The notes beneath the pieces are model-generated. The model was not told the origin of the DNA, made no database searches, and worked only from the letters and a program-made list of their open reading frames with translations. From Ichthyophonus hoferi (Eukaryota; Opisthokonta; Ichthyosporea; Ichthyophonida; Ichthyophonidae), in contig NAOQ01000177.1 of assembly GCA_002751075.1 (NCBI GenBank), positions 96,154-113,077 of the forward strand: a DNA stretch of 16,924 bases. Reading direction: 5' to 3'. Each line of letters opens with the position of its first letter. Position 1 is the first letter of the stretch. A program made the position numbers and the translations under genes. Of the stretch, positions 9,801 through 16,367 are shown in pieces.

Positions 9801-12756
9801 TCTTTGACATTAATACGAGCGGTGTCAGAAGTTTCCTTAGCTTTGGCAAGATCACAAACCTCACCTTTAGTTTCACCCGCACTAGACCCTTTCATATCTG
9901 AAGCTGGCATCTTTTCTTTTTCTTTATCGTCAGTGGACGTACTGACTGCTTGACCCATAGCAAGGGTAGAGGCTACTAGACCTGCAGCAACGATAGGAGC
10001 AGTCTTCATGGCAGCCCCATCTTCAACAAAAGTAGAATCTCCTGTATACTCGGCTTTTCCAGACGTAATATCTTTATCTATAGCCGGAACAGCATCTGCG
10101 TCTTTAGCTATTTCGCAAGGGGAGCTTATCTCAGGTGGCACCTCCACAGGGGGTACATCACCCTCAGAAACAGGCTTTTCCTTTCCTTTGGTAGCCATCG
10201 TAGAAGCATACTCCTCTACCTGCCGGGACACCTTGGGTGCGGATTCTACAATAATTCCAGACACCATAGGAGCGGAAATGCCCGCTTTTTTGGCCAGATC
10301 TGGTGCAACATTCACTAGGCTCTCAGCCACCTTTGGGGCAGAGTCCACTACAGCCTTGGTTACCTTTGGAGCCGAGTTAGCCACGGCTGAGGCGAAGGTG
10401 CCTGAGGCCAAAGTGGTCGAAGCCCCTCCTGATGTTGAACCTTCCCTAGGATTTAAAGGTGGTACTACAGATACAGCCTCCTCAGAAGGTAGATTTATGT
10501 CGTTACCAATCTTTATTGATTCAGTGCTCTCATATTTTCTAGGTTTTGTAGGTGGAGGAAGATTTCCCAAAGCTTTTTCCCGAGCCGTCATCTCTTTAGC
10601 CTCCTTAATAGAAATATCTTCCACATTCTCAATTGTCTGCTCTTTTGGTTTTGCTGCTGCCATACCTTCAATTTTCTGGGCCAATTTCGGTGCCGAGTCT
10701 TCCATGGCTTTGGTCACCTTGGGCGCAGAGTCCTTCACGGTCTTGCCTACCTTTGGTGCAGCATCTTCTAGGCCTTTGGCCACTGCCGGGTTGACATTTT
10801 CCATAGCTTTGGCTAACTTGATAATGGAGTCTTCTGCAACCTTAGCTGCTTTGGGAGCATTATCTTCAACAGCCTTGGCTATCTTCGGAGCATTATCCAC
10901 TAACCCCTTAGCCACTTTGGGGGCGGCTGCCGCTATAGGATTAGGATCTTTCACAGTCTCTGACGCTTTCGCAGAGGCGGAAGCTGTCACGGGCTCAGGT
11001 TCTATCCTCTTAACAACAGGTGTAGTTGGATTAGAACTTGTAGTAGCATCCTTCGCATGAGACCCCGTTCCTAGGTGCCTCACTTTTCCCATCAGCCCCA
11101 ACAATCTTCCTTTTTCCTTGGCGTCCTTCCCCTTCCCAAACTTATCTTGAGAGAATGGGGCAACGACAGGACAAGATGTATTTTCTGAGGCAGCCAGAGG
11201 GTAGCCGTGCCCCTGCATAGTGCTGTTGAACCGATAATCTGGCACTATTGGCGTCGGTTCAGAGAGTATATCTTTACCGATGTCACTTTCTTTGGCTTGA
11301 GAACGATGAGGCATTGATATAAAACTCCATCTCCTGGAAATCCTTTTGGGTGCCTCCGCAACCACGGGCACAGCACTTGTCTGAAAAATTATGTCATAAA
11401 ATAAATATTAAGAATCGAGAAAATATAAAGTAGTTTGAGGTAAAGTGATTCTTGTGCTTAGATAGGTATAAATGATTACTATTACTTGAGACTATGCGGC
11501 ATTTTAACAGAAGCCTTTTATTGATTATTAGAATTGAATGCTTTATCTATTACTGAGACAAATATATATATCGAAATTTAAAGCTATAGTAAAATGGCAA
11601 GGTAAACCATATAAATCCCATCAAGAAAAACTATTGGCACAGAAAATGGAAAGATCATAAAGCAATGATCAAATAAATATTTCTATTGAAAAATATCATA
11701 TTTTTCAATTTGATATCCCAAAAAGATATAGCATCAAAAGGATACAGGGGAAAGAATACCACTATGATGTTTAGACATGGCAATCAAAAGACTAGATGCA
11801 TAACATTAAAACTGCTTTAAAATAAAACTTTGTTTATATAATCGTTTCACATTAGGAACAAGTACACCAAAATCCTATATGACATTATTAGCTAGTAGAA
11901 AATAGATGAGCTAAAGCTGAGAATAGCTTATCCAACTGGAACGGTAAAAGTTTGTGAGTGCATAGATGGTAAAAATGCAATACCAGGACATAGCGTCATA
12001 GAATGAACAGACATGCCTGTAAACATATAACATAGATGATATGTCGCAAGACAGCGAAAAAACTTATTAGCAAGTGTCTTGACAAAAGAAGAAAAAGCGG
12101 TTCAACAACAGTAAAACAAAAAGTAATGATACTCAACTCGGATTATAGTAGAATGAAATAATGTTATAAGTGGTAAAGCAAAATCGTATAATTAATTGAC
12201 CTCGCTGAATAGCTCTGATTGATACTCCCAGGAAACAGACAAATACACAATACAGATAATTAATAAATAGCCAATAATAATAAAACATTACCTGTGTTGA
12301 GGCTTGAGAACTAACCACCTCTTTCTCACTTTCATTTTCCAAAACGGGTTTAATTTGCCTTGGTTTAACTCCATCATCCCCGGAGCTTTCTTGTTTATTT
12401 TGTCCATCCAATTCCGAGGGTTTATCTTTACTTATCTCTTCCTTTTCTGTATTTTTAGATTCTGTATTTTCTTCTTTTTCTTTGATTTCGTTCTTATCGT
12501 CCACGTCTGTTACTATTTCTTTTCCCTTTGTCTTCTTCTCTTTCTTCTTAATTTCATTCTTTTCCTCCTTTTTCTTCTGCTTTAGCATCTTTTTAATTCC
12601 GGCTACTTTCATCTCTAATTTCTCTAATTCTGCTTTCCCCTCAACAAGTTCTTCTTCCAGCTTTGAAACTGGTGTTTCCGCCTTATCACCAGATAAAGTT
12701 TCTCCACTAGGCCCAGGGGCCGACACGGGGTCTGTATTAGTAGTACCCTTCGACAT
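6623..12756 (-). CDS. Six-exon gene for a 991-residue repeat protein with three YRF-TMQGHGYP modules
   Basis: Exons 12292-12756, 9596-11380, 8943-9134, 8405-8625, 7516-7603 and 6623-6847 join into one frame of 2976 nt (991 residues plus TAA). All five introns are GT-AG, with phases 0, 0, 0, 2, 0. The ATG is preceded directly by an in-frame TAG (TAG AAA ATG), which fixes the start. Order of parts: Lys/Glu-rich coiled-coil-like N-terminus (about 30-115); motif copy 1 (201-216) and basic helix (about 242-262); 11-residue repeats (308-395 and 492-546); acidic/Ser/Thr-rich linker; motif copy 2 (804-819) and helix (about 836-858); motif copy 3 (884-899) and helix (about 930-954). Two R-R-x-S sites (RRWS at 171, RRTS at 950) could be basophilic kinase targets. 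There is no signal peptide or transmembrane segment, so a cytoplasmic or nuclear scaffold-like or membrane-associating protein is my inference. I do not recognise the family. The exon chain is strongly supported; extra alternative exons inside introns cannot be excluded. Confidence 0.85.
6848..7515 (-). other. Intron 5 (668 bp)
   Basis: Runs from GTAGGTTCC to ATGCCCTCAG. It contains A-rich/purine runs on the plus strand (7227-7262). No additional exon was recognised. Confidence 0.65.
7516..7603 (-). CDS. Exon 5: rest of motif copy 3 and a Pro-rich linker (residues 889-917)
   Basis: 88 nt, with acceptor CTCCTCCCAG|GTTTAT and donor CCCAAG|GTAGGT. The first base completes the split Arg codon. 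The exon then reads FITTMQGHGYP, TMIHESPKDEEIP and APAPK. It leaves in phase 0. The shortest exon of the gene; it is recognised mainly because it restores the motif copy begun in exon 4. Confidence 0.82.
7604..8404 (-). other. Intron 4 (801 bp), interrupting motif copy 3
   Basis: Runs from GTGAGTAT to CCTCCTCCTCCCAG, which has a pyrimidine-rich acceptor tract. AT-rich throughout. I saw no convincing internal exon. Confidence 0.7.
8405..8625 (-). CDS. Exon 4: end of motif copy 2, basic helix 2, start of motif copy 3 (residues 815-888)
   Basis: Acceptor CCCTTTCTTAG|GGCCAC (phase 0) and donor TATAG|GTGAGT (phase 2). It begins GHGYPVTT, completing copy 2. It continues through a Lys-rich segment (KKKEKDKKGLLHTLSKHM, then FTKKKKHEED), which is the second basic helix, and ends TQVPEY plus the first two bases of an Arg codon. 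With the first base of exon 5 this restores Y-R-F of copy 3. Confidence 0.85.
8626..8942 (-). other. Intron 3 (317 bp), interrupting motif copy 2
   Basis: Runs from GTGGGC to CCCTTTCTTAG. It contains a C-run and G-run near 8777-8810. No further exon signal was seen. Confidence 0.7.
8943..9134 (-). CDS. Exon 3: linker and first part of motif copy 2 (residues 751-814)
   Basis: Acceptor TTTGTCACTCAG|GACCAA and donor ATGCAG|GTGGGC, both phase 0. The 64 residues run from DQGPQIAPYKSNNGYSR through a Ser/Pro-rich linker (KVSPPSPNG) to AIDVPGYRFITTMQ. The intron falls exactly between Q and G of the conserved motif; the missing GHGYP is supplied by exon 4. That match across the junction is strong evidence for the splice. 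Confidence 0.85.
9135..9595 (-). other. Intron 2 (461 bp)
   Basis: Runs from donor TTG|GTGAGA to acceptor TTTGTCACTCAG|GACCAA. The exon 2 frame stays open for another 38 codons into it, ending in a hydrophobic Leu-rich run. If this intron were retained, the protein would end with a short hydrophobic tail, but the clean donor and acceptor make splicing the better reading. Confidence 0.7.
9596..11380 (-). CDS. Exon 2: motif copy 1, basic helix and two 11-residue repeat arrays (residues 156-750)
   Basis: A single large exon of 595 codons. The acceptor is TTTTTCAG|ACAAGT and the donor TTG|GTGAGA, both phase 0. It opens TSAVPVVAEAPKR, contains RRWS (171-174), then VPDYRFNSTMQGHGYP (201-216) and the basic segment EKGRLLGLMGKVRHL (244-258). 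Eight exact 11-residue units of the APKVAKGLVDN type follow (308-395). After a spacer with KPKE and PPPTKPRK, a second array of five units of the APKVTKAVVDS type follows (492-546), with one degenerate unit on each side. Isolated units recur near 616 (APIVAAGLVAS) and 730 (APKVRKGSMAV). GC is clearly higher than in the surrounding introns. The antisense strand is also open for 350 codons, which is a by-product of the Ala/Pro/Lys codon bias. Confidence 0.88.
10208..10372 (-). repeat. Five 11-residue coding repeats, array 2
   Basis: 165 nt encode APKVTKAVVDS, APKVAESLVNV, APDLAKKAGIS, APMVSGIIVES, APKVSRQVEEY in register. Degenerate 11-residue units flank the array (SGTFASAVANS before; the one after starts ASTMATKGK). 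The A-P-x-[VL] head is kept, while the Lys residues are partly lost, so this array is less basic and more hydrophobic than array 1. Confidence 0.8.
10661..10924 (-). repeat. Eight 11-residue coding repeats, array 1
   Basis: 264 nt encode exactly eight 11-residue units: APKVAKGLVDN, APKIAKAVEDN, APKAAKVAEDS, IIKLAKAMENV, NPAVAKGLEDA, APKVGKTVKDS, APKVTKAMEDS, APKLAQKIEGM. Consensus: A-P-K-[VIL]-[AT]-K-[AG]-[hydrophobic]-[ED]-D-[SN]. Hydrophobic residues at positions 4 and 8 and Lys at 3 and 6 would put a hydrophobic and a basic face on an 11-periodic helix. The Pro at position 2 of most units would kink it. Eleven-residue periodicity is also known in LEA proteins, synucleins and perilipins; the likeness here is only in period. 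Confidence 0.85.
11198..11245 (-). other. Motif copy 1, VPDYRFNSTMQGHGYP, uninterrupted
   Basis: Sixteen codons within exon 2 read VPDYRFNSTMQGHGYP. The other two copies differ only at the third residue (D/G/E) and at N-S versus I-T after YRF. This is the only copy not split by an intron. Confidence 0.85.
11381..12291 (-). other. Intron 1 (911 bp)
   Basis: AT-rich, running from donor GTAATG to acceptor TTTTTCAG|ACAAGT. I saw no exon-like reading frame in it on the minus strand. It is the longest intron of the gene and therefore the likeliest place for an intronic enhancer or a skipped exon, but no specific site stands out. Confidence 0.7.
12292..12756 (-). CDS. Exon 1: charged, coiled-coil-like N-terminus (residues 1-155)
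   Basis: It starts MSKGTTNTDP and ends SSQASTQ, followed by the donor CAG|GTAATG (phase 0, GT at 12291-12290). After a Ser/Thr/Pro/Gly-rich first 30 residues, the stretch SKLEEELVEGKAELEKLEMK begins a heptad-like region. This runs into a nearly pure Lys/Glu/Asp segment (about residues 58-115) with blocks such as KKKEEKNEIKKKEKKTKGKE. A coiled coil or a single stable charged helix is likely. Such Lys/Glu tracts are common in filament-associated and microtubule-associated proteins, but they do not assign a family. No YRF motif copy occurs here. Confidence 0.85.
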
Positions 12757-12834
12757 TTTCTATGAAATTTACGTTTCAGTTTAACAATTGTAAATTTTTA
12801 CCTTGGAAACTAGTTCATTTTCACTAGTAACATT

Positions 12835-12850
12835 CCTAAGCGCCTAAGCG
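12835..12850. promoter_or_regulatory. Tandem octamer CCTAAGCG x2
   Basis: CCTAAGCGCCTAAGCG is a perfect two-copy repeat about 80-95 bp upstream of the ATG of the minus-strand gene. The same octamer occurs once, and once with one change, in the 60-bp tandem duplication at 14138 and 14198. It could be a transcription-factor site; the factor is not known to me. Confidence 0.35.
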
Positions 12851-13438
12851 TATAACTAACGGGACGGAGCGTGTGTCATTGGTGTACATAATAACGGCAA
12901 CTACGCCATCAAACGGCAAATAAACAAAAATTCACAAGCACCTGATTAGCTTATAGTATTTATTACATACAGAAGTTAAATTATTTTTACCTTTTAAATT
13001 TTTAATGTTTGAAAGCAGTGTAAATTGTAAATTATACACATACAATAATAATATAATATATAATAATATTCCAAAGAATTTAATTGTATTTTATAAAAAA
13101 GCCTATTTAATGGTCTTGGGTTTGAATGTATAAATTAAAATAAATCAAAGATTAAATGATTGACTTCTTATCAGGTAGTATCATGTTAAGAATTAGTCAG
13201 CTGTACCATCCGGATATAATGAGAACCATCAAATTCGTATGTACCAAAACAACTATAATATATCACACAATGCGTAAAAAGAATATATTTTATATTTTTT
13301 TTAATTTATTATTAATTACTTTATAAAATTGATTAAAAACAATTAATGAGAAAATAAAATCTGATCTGGCGCGTTTATGTTATAGACTTCTATTTTGAGT
13401 GTAGGCAAACTGAATACTTCCAGTTGCGTTCGCAAACT

Positions 13439-13457
13439 CACAATAGTAACTATTGTG
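13439..13457. promoter_or_regulatory. Perfect palindrome CACAATAGT-A-ACTATTGTG
   Basis: Nine-base arms with a one-base centre, 68 bp upstream of the ATG at 13525. The arms contain ACAAT and ATTGT, the core recognised by SOX HMG-box factors. Paired inverted ACAAT sites are bound by SOX dimers in animals. The palindrome is seen; SOX binding is an inference. Confidence 0.4.
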
Positions 13458-13524
13458 TTGTAAACCAAGAATACAATATTAAAGTCAATATTTTAGCTAC
13501 TTAATAATTCTTTTTGTGACAAGT

Positions 13525-13803
13525 ATGGTTGACAGGTATTTGTTTTTCTTTCTATGCAAATTTTCTGTTACAATTGCTGTTACATCTCTTGAGTCTAAAC
13601 GCAAGACTGCGCCAAGATCAGGTCTTTGGGAGTCACTTATGTTTTTACCCATTTCTACCTCTACTAATGGTAATTGGTGGCATAAAGGTATTTGTCAGGT
13701 AGGATATGAATGGAATGCCAAGGCTCGGTCCTGCTTAAAACATAAACACGGCATATTACTATATGACCAAGCTGATATGGGGCTATGCTGTGCTCTATAT
13801 TAA
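13525..13803 (+). CDS. Possible small secreted protein with four cysteines (92 residues)
   Basis: From MVDRYL, a hydrophobic N-terminus (residues 5-19, FFFLCKFSVTIAV) fits a signal peptide, with possible cleavage near residue 21 (VTS|LE). Next comes a basic KRK (25-27), a middle with W35, W51 and W52, then Cys57, Cys70 and a Cys88-Cys89 pair near the C-terminus, ending ALY and TAA. The pattern is C-x12-C-x17-CC, enough for two disulfides. GC looks higher than in the flanking DNA. A GTG eight bases upstream in the same frame is unlikely as the start. CAG|GTAGGA at 13696-13702 would make a good splice donor, so the 3' half may instead be intron. I do not recognise a family. It lies head-to-head with the six-exon gene. 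Confidence 0.45.
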   Translation: MVDRYLFFFLCKFSVTIAVTSLESKRKTAPRSGLWESLMFLPISTSTNGNWWHKGICQVGYEWNAKARSCLKHKHGILLYDQADMGLCCALY

Positions 13804-14093
13804 TTCAAAATTTTAAAATGCAAAGGGTGGTCAGAATCTTAACATTCTTATGCAAAGGTTTAATTCGTGGTTACATGTCGAGCTACATTGACCATCAAGC
13901 TAAAAACCTAGTCAAACGACATGAATCCACGACAGCCTCATACATTTATTCCTATTTTCTATTTCGATATCTATCATCCTAAACCAATCATATTGCTCAT
14001 AGCAATTGACAAAACTGAATCCAACCATTCGAATCGCCATAAATCCTACCAATTAAATCACCAATATCTTTTATCATCACAGATGACTTAACA

Positions 14094-14213
14094 CCATTAC
14101 AAACTGGATGATATTTCACCAATTAATAGTCTCTAAACCTAAGCGTACCAAGTCCATTACAAACTGGCTGATAGTTTGCCAATTGATAGCCTCCAAACCT
14201 TAGCGCCAAGACC
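14094..14213. repeat. 60-bp tandem duplication, two copies
   Basis: Copies at 14094-14153 and 14154-14213 both start CCATTACAAACTGG and share the pattern CCAATT-ATAG-CTC-AAACCT. They differ at about a dozen positions, so the duplication is not very recent. Each carries the CCTAAGCG-type octamer (exact in copy 1, one change in copy 2). Confidence 0.8.
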
Positions 14214-14270
14214 AATACATCATCATATGTCAATCCATCTATCTAAATATGTTTTAAGGCATTGGGTGTC

Positions 14271-14455
14271 ATGGAGCAGTTTTTTGGATTGGATTTTTAT
14301 ATAATATCAAAGGCAGTCTAGCTTATTATTTATTAATTCTTTAGTAATCAATAGTTAAAATTCCGGGGTATATATGCTCCGTTAATTCATCTACTATACA
14401 CACACCACAAGAAGCCATAGCCCAGTTTCTGTAAGGAATTTATTTGTTAATATAC
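14271..14455. repeat. AT-rich repeat units R1 and R1b
   Basis: R1 (14271-14376) starts ATGGAGCAGT, contains TAGCTTATTATTTATTAATT and ends near TTCCGGGGTATATATG. R1b (about 14388-14455) has only the first part, with CCATAGCCCAGTTTCTGTAA. Both match units at 16133-16367 on the other side of the foldback elements. Confidence 0.6.
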
Positions 14456-14582
14456 AGGAAGTACCGTCTAATCATCTAATCGACTATATATATATGATAT
14501 GATATTGATTGTTTCAAAAAATATTAAATGCAAAGCTTTGTCATAAACGGATTCATGATTTCCCGTATCAGTAATATGCGCG

Positions 14583-15098
14583 TGTGCCCGGGGCCTTTAT
14601 TAGTTGCTGTCGTTTCCTATCTTTTCCTAACCTTTATCGCGGGTGTTAACCATATTGATATTATGTTTATTAATGTAAATAGGACTGATCATAAGATTTT
14701 TATTGGCCAATATAATTATAGAAAATCACTGAGGCCCACTAGAATTTTCTGAATTTATCTCGACAATCTTATACTATCATGAATGGCTCGTGAGCTAATT
14801 CCTTAATATTAAGTTTGTAAAACATTTTCAACCAGATAAATTGATTAGTCGATACGTGGTATGCAAGCACTTACTATATATAGGGAACTAGCTCACGAGC
14901 CATTCATGATAGTATAAGATTATCGAGATAAAATCAGACAATTATAGTGGGCCTCAATGATTTTCTATAATTATATTAGCCAATAAGGGTCTTTGCTATG
15001 GATTTCATTCGGGATGAAGCTATGGTTAACTGGTTAACACCCACGATGAACAAATCGGGAAAGGACGAAAACAATCAATAAAGGCCCCGGCAAACCCA
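14583..15098. mobile_element. Foldback (long inverted repeat) element A
   Basis: The left arm 14583-14802 and right arm 14883-15098 are long, imperfect inverted copies around an 80-bp centre. The ends share CCGGGGCCTTTATT (left) and its complement AATAAAGGCCCCGG (right). Inner landmarks pair as GGGTGTTAACC, TATAATTATAGAAAATCA, and TATACTATCATGAATGGCTC with GAGCCATTCATGATAGTATA. No transposase is encoded, so it would be a non-autonomous MITE-like element. A clear target-site duplication was not found. The 74-codon frame at 14528-14752 is an accident of the left arm. Confidence 0.8.
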
Positions 15099-15528
15099 GC
15101 TTTCAAGAGCTCCAATTGAATATAGTATAGTAGGTATTTTTTCTGGGCCAGCGGTAGTAATAGTCACTTGATCTGATCTGTCCTTAACGTCTTAATGTTC
15201 AATTGTTGTGGTAGAGGTTCTATGGAAGGCACGGATAAAGACTCTCTAGGTAACTGGCTGTAGTATTTATAACTCTGTTCTAATTCAGAGGGAATCGATG
15301 TTTTGATTCGCTTAGGAGTTAATGTGGAAATTGCCCAGTGAGACCGATCAATAAGGGGGTCCTATATTACAATGTAAATAATAACTATTGTCACTATTTA
15401 ATATTAATAGGCAATTCACTGACTTTTGAATGAGTGAGAGATCTGGACACTAATTATCGTATGCAAATGCCAACGGTGGACTAGACATTACAATAACGAT
15501 GGGATTATTACATACATATAATTAATGT

Positions 15529-15848
15529 CGTGCGTGTCAATTGCGGTGTTTACACTTGTATAGCTGTATTCATTATTGTAAATGAGACTGATTGCAAAAA
15601 TATTCTTATAGGTTAATACAACTGATGATAGGTCACACAGACCCACTATAATTATTTGATTTTACCTCAATACTCGAATACTATTGTGTATCGTGCATTG
15701 GATTAGCTAATAATAACATTTACAATCAGCTCATTTACAATAAGGCATACAACTATACAGGTGTTAATCGCAATTGACACGCACGATAAAGATCGGAAAA
15801 GTATAAATGAAAACAGAAATAACTAATAAAGTCCCCGGCACACCCGGG
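15529..15848. mobile_element. Related foldback element B
   Basis: CGTGCGTGTCAATTGCG (15529-15545) pairs with CGCAATTGACACGCACG (15769-15785). The inverted arms continue inward to about 15611 and 15711. The centre (CCCACTATAATTATTTGATT onward) and the right outer part match element A, including the terminal AATAAAGTCCCCGGCACACC (compare GGCCCCGGCAAACCC in A). The left outer end with the CCGGGG motif is missing or diverged. Confidence 0.7.
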
Positions 15849-15871
15849 CATGCGCGGCAACCCCGCATGCC
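15847..15871. repeat. GC-rich hairpin at the end of element B
   Basis: GGCATGCG and CGCATGCC form a perfect 8-bp stem with a 9-base loop, directly after the CCCCGGCACACCC terminus. It is one of the most GC-rich stretches in the region. Confidence 0.6.
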
Positions 15872-16132
15872 TGTATACATGTACACCACCGTTATAGGCA
15901 AATATGAATACATTCGTGACACACAAAATTATGCATATCTTTATTATTTGATAAACAATATCATAATATATTTACATATGTAGTCCTATTATACAACACC
16001 CAATTGGCGACTCCGAAGCCTGTGGACAGGTCACTAGAACTACCGATTGCTTTAAGTATTTAACGCATAATGGCAACTATAATCACGGTGCATATATATT
16101 CTATAAATCTATCTATACGTACATGCATGTAA

Positions 16133-16367
16133 GGCTATGACCCCATTTCTGTAAATAATTTATAACCAATATATAATTTAAGATAAGGTATAATTTATTA
16201 TTTATTAATTCTTCTATCTGTACATACATAAATTGGAGTCCATGGCACACTTTCAGTAAGGAATGTATACATTTATATATATTATAATAAGAGGCAAAGT
16301 TATATAATATAGCTTATTATTTATTATTTCTTTAATATATAACAAAGACCAAAATCCTGGTGTACAT
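16133..16367. repeat. AT-rich repeat units R2 and R3 in tandem
   Basis: R2 (16133-16240) starts GGCTATGACCCCATTTCTGT and R3 (16242-16367) starts ATGGCACACTTTCAGTAAGG. Both contain TTATTATTTATTA followed by TTTCTTTAAT or a variant, and end near GGAGTCCATGG or CCTGGTGTACATGG. They match R1/R1b at 14271-14455. The candidate 3' UTR of the right-edge gene may run into R3. Confidence 0.6.

Larger units (their letters stand above)
12757..13524. promoter_or_regulatory. Shared upstream region between two divergent reading frames
   Basis: 768 bp separate the ATG of the six-exon gene (minus) from the ATG of the small plus-strand frame. On the minus strand a CCAAT pentamer lies 122-126 bp before the ATG (plus 12878-12882), next to a CpG-containing GC patch (12857-12872) unlike the AT-rich surroundings. 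A perfect tandem octamer (12835-12850) and a 19-bp palindrome (13439-13457) also lie here. A bidirectional promoter is an inference from position only. Confidence 0.45.

Noticed and set aside
10008-11060. A 350-codon open frame on the plus strand, antisense to exon 2
   Set aside because: It exists because the Ala/Pro/Lys-rich repeats on the minus strand use codons whose complements avoid stops. The minus frame has splice sites, the conserved motif and an intact exon chain.
12304-12784. Two overlapping plus-strand frames rich in Phe/Leu/Ser/Ile
   Set aside because: They are complements of the Lys/Glu codons of exon 1 and have no independent support.
13785-13982. 65-codon plus-strand frame overlapping the end of the small secreted frame
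   Set aside because: It is out of frame with the better candidate and has no distinguishing feature.
14528-14752. 74-codon plus-strand frame
   Set aside because: It overlaps the left arm of foldback element A and has no protein-like features.
15847-15871. Helitron 3' end
   Set aside because: A terminal hairpin is present, but no CTRR follows and the elements have terminal inverted repeats, which Helitrons lack.
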